In this document: in pieces, positions 1 to 6,058 of the stretch
How the letters are laid out: each line of letters opens with the position of its first letter
Numbering within the stretch: position 1 is the stretch's first letter
From: RGIG9079 sp964567845
Lineage (GTDB): Bacteria > Bacteroidota > Bacteroidia > Bacteroidales > Marinifilaceae
Assembly: GCA_964567845.1 (NCBI GenBank)
Contig: CAZMOG010000092.1
Span: forward strand, 1 to 6,058
Direction of reading: 5' to 3'
DNA: 6,058 nucleotides
Translations under genes and position numbers: made by a program
The notes under the pieces: model-generated
Database searches by the model: none
What the model was told of the DNA's origin: nothing
What the model saw: the letters and a program-made list of their open reading frames with translations, nothing else

Positions 1-1563
1 GACACTCCGGGACACGTTGACTTCTCGTACGAGGTTTCACGTTCAATTGCTGCGTGCGAGGGCGCTCTGTTGATTGTCGATGCGACACAAGGAATCCAGG
101 CGCAAACCATATCCAACCTATACCAGGCTGTCGATAACGGCTTGGAGATTATCCCTATTATGAACAAGATGGATATGCCCAATGCCATGCCCGAGGAGGT
201 ACGCGACGAGATTGTAGAGCTTATCGGTTGCGACCCCGATGATGTTATCGAGGCGAGTGGAAGAACAGGATTGGGAGTTGAGCAGATTTTAGAGGCAATT
301 ATTGAAAAAATTCCTGCTCCACAAGGCGACCCTGACGGACCACTTCAGGCATTGATCTTTGATTCGCAATTCAACTCATTCCGAGGAATTATTACATATT
401 GCAGAATTTTGAACGGAACACTTCGTTCGGGCGATTTGGTAAAATTCGTAAACACCGGCAAGGAGTACGGAGCCGACGAGATTGGAGTTTTACGCTTAGA
501 GCAGATTCCAAAGAAGGAGCTATCGGCAGGAAATGTGGGATACATTATTTCGGGTATCAAAACCGCACAAGAGGTTAAGGTGGGTGATACCATTACCCAC
601 GTAAACCGCCCCTGCGCCGAGGCTATCGAGGGATTCAAAGAGGTAAAACCAATGCTTTTTGCCGGAATCTACCCTATCGAGACCGAGGACTACGAGGATT
701 TGAGAGCATCTATCGAGAAACTGCAATTGAACGATGCCTCGCTCACCTTCACACCGGAGTCATCAATGGCACTTGGATTCGGATTCCGTTGCGGATTCTT
801 AGGATTGCTTCACATGGAGATTATTCAGGAGCGCTTGGACCGCGAGTTCGATATGAATGTAATTACAACCGTTCCCAACGTAATGTACATTGCCCACACC
901 AATAAGGGCGAGGTGATTGAGATGCACAACCCGAGCGATATGCCCGATGCAAGCCTACTTGATTTTGTCGAGGAGCCATATATCCGCGCACAGGTAATTA
1001 CCCCTGCCGCATTTATCGGCCCGATCATGACACTATGTCTGGACCGCCGAGGTGTATTGATTAACCAACAGTACATTGCCGGTAACCGCATGGAGATGGT
1101 TTTTGAAATGCCGCTGGGCGAGATTGTATTTGACTTCTACGATAAGTTGAAGAGCATATCGAAGGGATATGCCTCGTTCGACTACTACCAGATTGGTTAC
1201 AAACCGGGTAAATTGATTAAACTTGATATTCTTCTTAACGGCGAGAGTGTGGATGCCTTGTCGGCACTTATACATTTCGATAATGCCTACGACTTTGGTC
1301 GCAGAATATGCGAAAAGTTGAAAGAGCTGATTCCTCGCCAACAATTCGACATTGCAATTCAGGCTGCTATCGGAGCAAAAGTAATTGCACGTGAAACAAT
1401 TAAGCAGGTGCGTAAAGATGTAACCGCCAAGTGTTACGGAGGAGATATTTCCCGTAAACGCAAGTTGCTTGAGAAGCAGAAGAAGGGTAAAAAGAGGATG
1501 AAACAGATTGGTAATGTCGAGGTGCCACAAAAGGCATTCTTGGCTGTATTAAAGATTGATTAA
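1..1563 (+). CDS. lepA: Elongation factor 4 (LepA), 5'-truncated by window edge
   Basis: This is a ribosome-associated translational GTPase of the EF-G-like family, proposed to act on stalled or mis-translocated ribosomes and in 30S biogenesis. Frame 1 is open from the first base and gives 520 residues. It begins at the G3 motif DTPGHVDF, whose His5 is the expected catalytic histidine. G4 is NKMD at residues 55-58 and the G5 region is ASGRTG at 85-90, where many LepA proteins have SAKTG. Domain II follows at about 113-200, the EF-G-like III/V domains at about 215-410, and the LepA-specific C-terminal domain after that. The latter includes the basic stretch KRKLLEKQKKGKKRMKQ at 487-502 and the family-typical end. 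Full-length LepA is about 595-600 residues, so roughly 75 N-terminal residues with the P-loop lie upstream. The TTG at 70 is an internal codon, not the start. The gene heads a close-packed gene cluster, 11 nt before aguA. Confidence 0.97.
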   Translation, partial: DTPGHVDFSYEVSRSIAACEGALLIVDATQGIQAQTISNLYQAVDNGLEIIPIMNKMDMPNAMPEEVRDEIVELIGCDPDDVIEASGRTGLGVEQILEAIIEKIPAPQGDPDGPLQALIFDSQFNSFRGIITYCRILNGTLRSGDLVKFVNTGKEYGADEIGVLRLEQIPKKELSAGNVGYIISGIKTAQEVKVGDTITHVNRPCAEAIEGFKEVKPMLFAGIYPIETEDYEDLRASIEKLQLNDASLTFTPESSMALGFGFRCGFLGLLHMEIIQERLDREFDMNVITTVPNVMYIAHTNKGEVIEMHNPSDMPDASLLDFVEEPYIRAQVITPAAFIGPIMTLCLDRRGVLINQQYIAGNRMEMVFEMPLGEIVFDFYDKLKSISKGYASFDYYQIGYKPGKLIKLDILLNGESVDALSALIHFDNAYDFGRRICEKLKELIPRQQFDIAIQAAIGAKVIARETIKQVRKDVTAKCYGGDISRKRKLLEKQKKGKKRMKQIGNVEVPQKAFLAVLKID

Positions 1564-1574
1564 TAGCGACAGAT

Positions 1575-2606
1575 ATGAGTAGAATAAACTTTCCTGCAGA
1601 GTGGTATCCACAGAGTGGAGTGCAGCTGACATGGCCCGATTGCGAGACAGAGTGGGAGCCATTTTTGCCCGAGGTTATCGAGTGTTATAGAAACATTGCA
1701 AACGAGATTGCCAAACGTGAAACCTTGGTAATTGTCTGCCGCGACAAAGAGCAGTGTTTAAGCGATTTACAGGGGATTCCCACGAATAACATCATATTCA
1801 AAGAGATTGAATTGAACGATACATGGGCTCGTGACCATGGTGGAATTTCGGTATTCGGACCAAAAGGCGAGAAGATTGTCCTTGACTTTATCTTCAATGG
1901 CTGGGGGTTGAAATTCCATGCTGATTTGGATAATCAGATCACAAAGCAGATGTTTGAACAAGAGACATTCCAAAGCGATGTTATCCGCAAACCAATGAAC
2001 CCCTTCGTTCTTGAGGGTGGAAGTATTGACAGCGATGGTCAAGGGACAATGCTTACAACACGTGAGTGCCTATGCTCATTGAATCGCAACGAGCACATGA
2101 CTCAGGAGGAGATTGATGCATTCCTGAAGGAGCAGCTCGGATTGGATAGAATTCTATGGGTAAACCACGGAGCAATTGTGGGCGATGACACTGACAGCCA
2201 CGTTGACACTTTGGTTCGCTTCTGTAACGAAAACACCATTGCATACGTTCAATGTGAAGACCCCGAGGATGAACACTACGAGGAGTTAAAGGCTATGGAG
2301 GAGCAGTTGAAGACATTCCGCACAAAGAGCGGGGAGCCATACAATCTGGTTCCGCTACCTCTGCCCCAGGCCCTCTACCTTGAGGATTACCGTTTGCCGG
2401 CTACATACGTAAACTTCCTGATTATGAATGGAGCCGTACTTATGCCGGGATGCGGAGCCGAGAGTGACAAGGTTGCTGCAGAGCGTCTGCAGGCAGTATT
2501 CCCCGACCGCGAAGTAGTTACAATAAACTGTACTGCACTGCTTTCAGGACACGGTTCACTGCACTGCGTAACCATGCAGTTCCCAGAAGGGTTTATTAAC
2601 GCATAA
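1575..2606 (+). CDS. aguA: Agmatine deiminase (PAD_porph family)
   Basis: Cytoplasmic hydrolase that converts agmatine to N-carbamoylputrescine and ammonia, the middle step of the arginine decarboxylase route to putrescine. The 343 residues match the usual family length of about 340-370. The N-terminal PAEWYPQSGVQLTWP is typical of the family and supports the ATG at 1575. Active-site elements of the guanidino-modifying fold are present: WARDHG with Asp87, EGGS with Glu147, DSHVD with His209 and Asp211, and the nucleophile Cys331 in GHGSLHC. The family also includes bacterial peptidyl-arginine deiminases, but those carry secretion signals and extra domains. This protein has no signal peptide, and its neighbour is the next enzyme of the agmatine route, so agmatine is the better substrate call. 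It starts 11 nt after lepA and ends 11 nt before aguB. No Shine-Dalgarno is visible. Confidence 0.95.
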   Translation: MSRINFPAEWYPQSGVQLTWPDCETEWEPFLPEVIECYRNIANEIAKRETLVIVCRDKEQCLSDLQGIPTNNIIFKEIELNDTWARDHGGISVFGPKGEKIVLDFIFNGWGLKFHADLDNQITKQMFEQETFQSDVIRKPMNPFVLEGGSIDSDGQGTMLTTRECLCSLNRNEHMTQEEIDAFLKEQLGLDRILWVNHGAIVGDDTDSHVDTLVRFCNENTIAYVQCEDPEDEHYEELKAMEEQLKTFRTKSGEPYNLVPLPLPQALYLEDYRLPATYVNFLIMNGAVLMPGCGAESDKVAAERLQAVFPDREVVTINCTALLSGHGSLHCVTMQFPEGFINA

Positions 2607-2617
2607 AAAATTGCACT

Positions 2618-3502
2618 ATGAAAACTTTGAAAGTTGGATTGATTCAGCAGGCATGCACTTCTGATATAGCGGCAAACATTGCCAAATTGGACTCGAACAT
2701 TCGTAAAGCTGCTGCCGAGGGAGCAAAGTTGATTGTATTGCAAGAGCTCCACAACTCCCTATACTTCTGCCAGGTAGAGGATGCCTCTTTATGCGATTTG
2801 GCAGAGCCTATTCCCGGCCCGTCAACCGAACACTACGGAGCCCTGGCAAAGGAGCTTGGAGTTGTTATAGTCCTTTCACTGTTTGAGCGCAGAGCTGCCG
2901 GAGTATATCACAACACCGCTGTTGTAATGGAGAAAGATGGTTCGATAGCAGGCAAATACCGCAAAATGCACATCCCCGATGACCCATGCTACTACGAGAA
3001 GTTCTACTTCACCCCCGGAGATTTGGGTTTCGAACCTATCGAAACATCGGTAGGTTGCTTGGGCGTATTGGTATGCTGGGATCAATGGTATCCCGAGGCT
3101 GCACGAATCATGGCAATGCGCGGAGCCGATCTGCTTATCTACCCCACAGCTATCGGAGGTGTTGGAACCGACCCTGTCAGCGAACAGGAATTGCAACGCG
3201 GAGCATGGCAAACCGTTCAACGCGGACATGCAGTTGCAAATGGTCTGCATGTTATTACAGCCAACCGTACCGGACACGAGGACGATCCATCGGGCAACAC
3301 CATTGGACTGGACTTCTGGGGGCACAGTTTTATTGCAGGCCCATCGGGCGAGTTCCTTGCCGAATTCGGAAAAGAGGAGGAGGGAGTCAAGGTACTTGAA
3401 CTAAATATGGACAGAACCGAGGTTGTTCGCCGAGGCTGGCCATTCTTCCGTGACCGCAGAATCGATGCTTACGACCCAATACTGAAAAGATTCCTAAAAT
3501 AG
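2618..3502 (+). CDS. aguB: N-carbamoylputrescine amidase (nitrilase superfamily)
   Basis: Cytoplasmic C-N hydrolase that splits N-carbamoylputrescine to putrescine, CO2 and ammonia, completing the conversion begun by the upstream agmatine deiminase. The 294 residues fit the usual size of about 290-300. The nitrilase catalytic triad is visible as Glu43 in LQELHN, Lys116 in KYRKMHIPDDP and Cys153 in VCWDQWYPE, with the accessory Glu127 in YYEKFYFTPG. The signatures LQELHN, YFCQ-ED (49-55), IPGPST and SLFERRAAGVYHNTAV are characteristic of the carbamoylputrescine amidase branch rather than of beta-ureidopropionases or aliphatic amidases. The ATG at 2618 places the first beta strand (LKVGLIQQ) at residue 4, as expected. 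The leader is A-rich with no Shine-Dalgarno. The gene ends only 4 nt before the MATE gene. Bacteria often pair it with aguA, which strengthens both calls. Confidence 0.96.
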   Translation: MKTLKVGLIQQACTSDIAANIAKLDSNIRKAAAEGAKLIVLQELHNSLYFCQVEDASLCDLAEPIPGPSTEHYGALAKELGVVIVLSLFERRAAGVYHNTAVVMEKDGSIAGKYRKMHIPDDPCYYEKFYFTPGDLGFEPIETSVGCLGVLVCWDQWYPEAARIMAMRGADLLIYPTAIGGVGTDPVSEQELQRGAWQTVQRGHAVANGLHVITANRTGHEDDPSGNTIGLDFWGHSFIAGPSGEFLAEFGKEEEGVKVLELNMDRTEVVRRGWPFFRDRRIDAYDPILKRFLK

Positions 3503-3506
3503 AGAT

Positions 3507-4838
3507 ATGGGTATTACATACGACACACACTATAAGGCTCTCCTTAAACTTGGAGGGCCTATTATTATAGGTCAACTTGGGGTTATTCTTCAAGGAATAG
3601 CCGACTCTGTAATGGTAGGACACTACAGTGCAGACTCGTTGTCGGCTGCCGGATTTGTAAACCACATCTTCAACCTTGCCTTAGTGTTTGGCATGGGTTT
3701 CAGCTACGGCCTTACCCCTGTTGTAAGCCGTCTGTTCAGTCAGGGTAAAATAGAAAAAGCTGCTCAAGGGCTAAAAAACAGCATCCTTGCAAACTTAGGC
3801 ATATCGGCAATAATTGTTCTGTGCCTGACCATTTTGTACCTAAATATCGACAAAGTGGGACAACCCGAAGAGCTATTGCCACTAATGCGCCCATACTTCC
3901 TGACTCTGCTTGTATCAATACCCTTTATGCAGCTATTCTATGGCTATAAGCAGTTCTCCGAGGGAGTTACCGACACCGCTACCCCCATGTGGATTATGTT
4001 GTTGGGCAACCTGCTTAACTTTATGGGGAACTACATGCTTATCTTTGGAAAGTGGGGAGCCCCAGAAATGGGATTGACCGGTGCCGGATTGGCAACTATG
4101 GGGTCACGAATATTCATGTGGCTCGCCATGGCAATACTCTTCAACAACAAGAAGAGCTATGCCCAATTTAAAGCCCAATACAACAAAGTCAGGGTCTCTT
4201 TAACCGGCTTCAAGCAACTGAATAAACTTGGATGGCCGATAGCCCTGCAAATGGGAATGGAGACAGCATCATTCTCGCTGAGTGCCGTTATGATGGGATG
4301 GATTGGCGCAACAGCTTTAGCTTCACACCAGATTCTTTGCACCGTGGGAACCATGTGCTTTATGATCTATTACGGAATAGGTGCTGCTGTTACAATTCGC
4401 GAAAGCCGCTTCTACGGCGAACACAATATGCCCGAAGTTCGCAGAACCTCGTATGCCGGCTTCCACCTGATTCTGATTTTCGGCACCGTTGCCACCACTG
4501 CAATATTCCTGCTTCGCCACCAAATCGGATATATGTTTACGGACGAGGCCGCAGTCAACACCATGACCGCCGCACTTGTAATCCCCTTTATATTCTACCA
4601 ATTTGGCGATGCTCTTCAATGTTGTTATGCAAATGCTCTGCGTGGAATTGAGGATGTAAAGATCATGATGCTCTATGCCTTTATTGCATATATGGTTATA
4701 TCACTCCCTGCAAGCTATATCTTTGCATTCCCATTGGGATTGGGGGCTGTTGGAATATGGATGGGATTTCCGTTCGGACTTACCAGTGCCGGTCTTATGT
4801 TCCTTTTCCGCTTCCTGAAACAGACAAAAACCGCATAG
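3507..4838 (+). CDS. MATE family efflux transporter, NorM-like
   Basis: Inner-membrane antiporter expected to export organic cations or drugs in exchange for Na+ or H+. The 443 residues contain about 12 hydrophobic segments in two six-helix halves, roughly 14-212 and 240-436, joined by a polar loop (213-238). The MATE signature GIADSVMVGHYSADSLSAAG lies in TM1-TM2. Three acidic residues line up by eye with the cation-binding set of Vibrio NorM: Asp33 in ADSVMVG, Glu252 in METASFSLSA and Asp368 in YQFGDALQ, the last followed by the conserved ALRGIEDV. This favours the NorM subfamily over DinF. It starts 4 nt after aguB, so it is probably co-transcribed and perhaps translationally coupled with the putrescine genes. 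The substrate cannot be read from sequence: a polyamine or related amine is a context-based guess, and a xenobiotic is equally possible. Base composition matches the upstream genes (31 of 60 G+C at 4081-4140). Confidence 0.95.
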   Translation: MGITYDTHYKALLKLGGPIIIGQLGVILQGIADSVMVGHYSADSLSAAGFVNHIFNLALVFGMGFSYGLTPVVSRLFSQGKIEKAAQGLKNSILANLGISAIIVLCLTILYLNIDKVGQPEELLPLMRPYFLTLLVSIPFMQLFYGYKQFSEGVTDTATPMWIMLLGNLLNFMGNYMLIFGKWGAPEMGLTGAGLATMGSRIFMWLAMAILFNNKKSYAQFKAQYNKVRVSLTGFKQLNKLGWPIALQMGMETASFSLSAVMMGWIGATALASHQILCTVGTMCFMIYYGIGAAVTIRESRFYGEHNMPEVRRTSYAGFHLILIFGTVATTAIFLLRHQIGYMFTDEAAVNTMTAALVIPFIFYQFGDALQCCYANALRGIEDVKIMMLYAFIAYMVISLPASYIFAFPLGLGAVGIWMGFPFGLTSAGLMFLFRFLKQTKTA

Positions 4839-4935
4839 GGAATCTATGTAATCACTAATACCGCAAAGAATAAATTATTAATACTCAGTACAAAAATAAT
4901 TTTTTTACCTTTGTGTGGTTAAACCATAATTAATA
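4839..4935 (+). other. A/T-rich intergenic region between MATE and lipoprotein genes
   Basis: This 97-bp gap is the only sizeable non-coding stretch between genes in the window. It holds an A/T-rich segment, including an A run followed by a T run at 4892-4906, just upstream of a Bacteroidetes -7 element, and then an A/T-rich leader. I see no strong transcription terminator for the upstream operon. The only hairpin candidate is a five-base inverted repeat, CATAG/CTATG at 4834-4838 and 4844-4848, which overlaps the MATE stop codon and has no T tract after it. No small ORF or RNA gene is apparent. Confidence 0.7.
4906..4913 (+). promoter_or_regulatory. Bacteroidetes-type -7 promoter element (TACCTTTG)
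   Basis: TACCTTTG is an exact match to the Bacteroidetes primary sigma factor -7 consensus TAnnTTTG. It lies 22 nt upstream of the ATG at 4936, which would put transcription start near 4918-4922 and leave a short 5' leader of about 15 nt. A run of T and a run of A lie directly upstream. No TTTG -33 element is seen at the expected distance (about 4880-4888), so the promoter may be weak or assisted. The location in the only gap between genes, rather than the octamer alone, is what makes the call plausible. Confidence 0.65.
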
Positions 4936-6015
4936 ATGAAACACCGAATCATATATCTCGTTTTGATTGCCATTATTCTCTATTCATGCACAGGGGAGGC
5001 GACCAATTCACTCTCAACAGTTCACATAAAAATGGAAAGTAATGCACCACTGGAAGAGTTTATTGCAAATGAGAAGATTATACCCTTAGAGACCAATGGT
5101 GAGTGTTTAATAGGAACGATTAAAAAGATGGTTGCAGACTCATCGCATATATACATATCAGACAATAGCTACAAAGAGATTTTCATTTTCAAAAAGGACG
5201 GAAAATATATATCTAAAATAAGTTTATCCGGACGAGGTCCTAAAGAGTATATCGAAATAAGCGATTTTAGTATTCATAACAACCTGATTTACATATTAGC
5301 AAGGGCAAATAGAGCTATTAAAGTATATAAAATTGATGGGTCATACTCACATGAAATAACACTTACTGATTGGTATGATCGATTTGCCATATCGGAAGAT
5401 TATATACTTTTGTACTCAGCCAAATCTAACGACCAGCTTTTTGACATTATAAAAATCAACCATAGTGGCGAGGTTATTGATAAATTTATGCCTTTTAAGC
5501 AAAACGGCTCATATGGTATAACATTTAACCCATTCAACCACATAAAGGGTGGTGAATATCTCATAGCATTTCCTTTTGATAGAAGAGTTGCCATTTTAAA
5601 TAAAGATGGATGCGAGTATAAATATAAGTTTGATTTCAAAACCGCTGTTACATTCAGTGATTATGAAATTGATAATCTCTCACTCGAAGATATTAGTAAT
5701 CGTTCCAGATTTCAAGAATCTTTAACATACGGCATTGAACAAATCACCAAAACTAACGATGACAGCTTTTATATAGTTGTATCGGCATTTTACGAAGAGA
5801 AGGGAATAAGAGATGCCTTATGCAAGGTTAATCTAAAAAACAAAGAGGTACAATTCTATCTTATTGGCGACGAAATTAACGCAACATTCCCCTATTTCCA
5901 CAATCCTATAATGATTGATAATGGAAAGCTGTACACTACGATTCACCCATTCTTCATAGACCAAAGTAACACTGATTGCAACCCATATATCGGAATATAT
6001 GATATTGTAAAATAA
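4936..6015 (+). CDS. 6-bladed beta-propeller lipoprotein, function unknown
   Basis: Predicted cell-envelope lipoprotein of 359 residues. A positively charged start (MKHR), a hydrophobic segment (5-16) and a lipobox LYSC place the acylated cysteine at residue 18, so the mature protein begins CTGEATNS. The body resembles the 6-bladed beta-propeller family common in Bacteroidetes (DUF5128/DUF4934-like). A first strand, IIPLET (48-53), is followed by IYISDNSYKEIFIFKKDGKY (72-91) and the family hallmark GRGPKEY (99-105), then further blade-like repeats with an aromatic-hydrophobic pattern ending in DG or SG turns, such as KVYKIDGSY (129-137) and KINHSGEV (173-180). No catalytic motif is recognised and no function is assigned. 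The ATG at 4936 is the natural start, since it sits directly before the signal peptide and has an A/T-rich leader without Shine-Dalgarno. The gene is much AT-richer than its neighbours (18 of 60 G+C at 5281-5340) and favours AGA and ATA codons. It appears to form its own transcription unit. Confidence 0.85.
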   Translation: MKHRIIYLVLIAIILYSCTGEATNSLSTVHIKMESNAPLEEFIANEKIIPLETNGECLIGTIKKMVADSSHIYISDNSYKEIFIFKKDGKYISKISLSGRGPKEYIEISDFSIHNNLIYILARANRAIKVYKIDGSYSHEITLTDWYDRFAISEDYILLYSAKSNDQLFDIIKINHSGEVIDKFMPFKQNGSYGITFNPFNHIKGGEYLIAFPFDRRVAILNKDGCEYKYKFDFKTAVTFSDYEIDNLSLEDISNRSRFQESLTYGIEQITKTNDDSFYIVVSAFYEEKGIRDALCKVNLKNKEVQFYLIGDEINATFPYFHNPIMIDNGKLYTTIHPFFIDQSNTDCNPYIGIYDIVK

Positions 6016-6023
6016 TCACATGC

Positions 6024-6058
6024 AAAAGGCGGTGATCTCGTAATGATTGCACCGCCTT
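6024..6058 (+). terminator. Probable intrinsic terminator, cut by window edge
   Basis: The arms AAGGCGGTG (6026-6034) and CACCGCCTT (6050-6058) are perfect inverse complements and form a 9-bp GC-rich stem. Inside it, ATC (6035-6037) can pair with GAT (6045-6047) past a two-base bulge. It starts 11 nt after the lipoprotein stop codon. Two T residues close the right arm and the window ends there, so the U tract that would confirm Rho-independent termination cannot be seen. The AAAA before the left arm (6024-6027) suggests that T residues may follow and that the site could work in both directions. Confidence 0.7.

Noticed and set aside
70..72. TTG as a possible start codon of lepA
   Set aside because: The frame is open to base 1 and the upstream codons encode the essential G3 motif DTPGHVDF, so the true start lies outside the window.
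773..804. Repeated GGATTC words (three copies in about 25 bases)
   Set aside because: They encode the conserved LepA stretch GFGFRCGFLGL, and the repetition comes from Gly-Phe codons, not from a DNA repeat element.
1033..1530. A 165-codon open frame on the - strand inside lepA
   Set aside because: It lies wholly opposite the strongly conserved LepA C-terminal half, and its translation is rich in Cys, Leu and Asn with no recognisable domain. It is a shadow of the coding frame.
2876..3399. Open frames of 149 codons (- strand, 2876-3325) and 137 codons (+ strand, 2986-3399) inside aguB
   Set aside because: Both overlap the intact nitrilase-family gene, which carries its catalytic residues in frame. 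The alternative translations have no family features.
4232..4651. A 139-codon + strand open frame and a 98-codon - strand frame inside the MATE gene
   Set aside because: The MATE frame is continuous and keeps conserved acidic residues through this region. The alternatives look like out-of-frame translation.
4718..4725. TATCTTTG, a match to the TAnnTTTG promoter consensus
   Set aside because: It lies inside the MATE coding sequence with no -33 element and more than 200 bp from the next gene. TACTTTTG at 5405-5412, inside the lipoprotein gene, is rejected for the same reason.
4834..4848. Inverted repeat CATAG/CTATG at the MATE stop codon as a terminator
   Set aside because: The stem is only five bases, with one possible wobble pair, it is A/T-containing and no T tract follows. 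It is too weak to call.
1..6058. A novel multi-gene system, defence island, phage, insertion sequence, CRISPR array or tRNA
   Set aside because: Reading both strands showed only conserved housekeeping and metabolic genes, a transporter and a lipoprotein. There are no transposase, integrase or nuclease motifs, no spaced repeats and no cloverleaf-like sequence.

Overview
The window looks like ordinary chromosomal DNA from a member of the Bacteroidetes, probably Bacteroidales. Four things point there. No start codon is preceded by a clear Shine-Dalgarno sequence; the leaders are A/T-rich instead. The only convincing promoter carries the Bacteroidetes -7 motif TAnnTTTG. The last gene encodes a lipoprotein of the 6-bladed beta-propeller type that is abundant in this phylum. 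The housekeeping proteins also read as Bacteroidetes versions. The genus cannot be fixed from sequence reading alone.

All five genes lie on the + strand. Positions 1-1563 hold the 3' part of lepA (elongation factor 4), which enters the window already open at its G3 motif. It is followed at 11, 11 and 4 nt spacing by agmatine deiminase (1575-2606), N-carbamoylputrescine amidase (2618-3502) and a NorM-like MATE antiporter (3507-4838). The tight spacing and lack of internal promoters or terminators suggest one transcript from lepA through the MATE gene. A 97-bp A/T-rich gap with a TAnnTTTG promoter then precedes a monocistronic-looking, noticeably AT-richer lipoprotein gene (4936-6015). A GC-rich hairpin at the right edge probably ends that transcript.

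Functionally, the two central enzymes are consecutive steps: agmatine is converted to N-carbamoylputrescine with release of ammonia, and this is converted to putrescine with release of CO2 and ammonia. They form the lower half of the arginine decarboxylase route to polyamines. Arginine decarboxylase itself is not in the window. The MATE transporter keeps all three acidic residues associated with cation coupling in NorM proteins, and its place behind the putrescine genes raises the untested possibility that it exports an amine. The lipoprotein appears unrelated to this pathway.

I found no RNA genes, mobile elements, CRISPR arrays or long repeats, and no gene-free stretch longer than 97 bp between genes. 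I do not see a previously undescribed system here. The most testable points are the gene order lepA-aguA-aguB-MATE and the substrate of the MATE protein.
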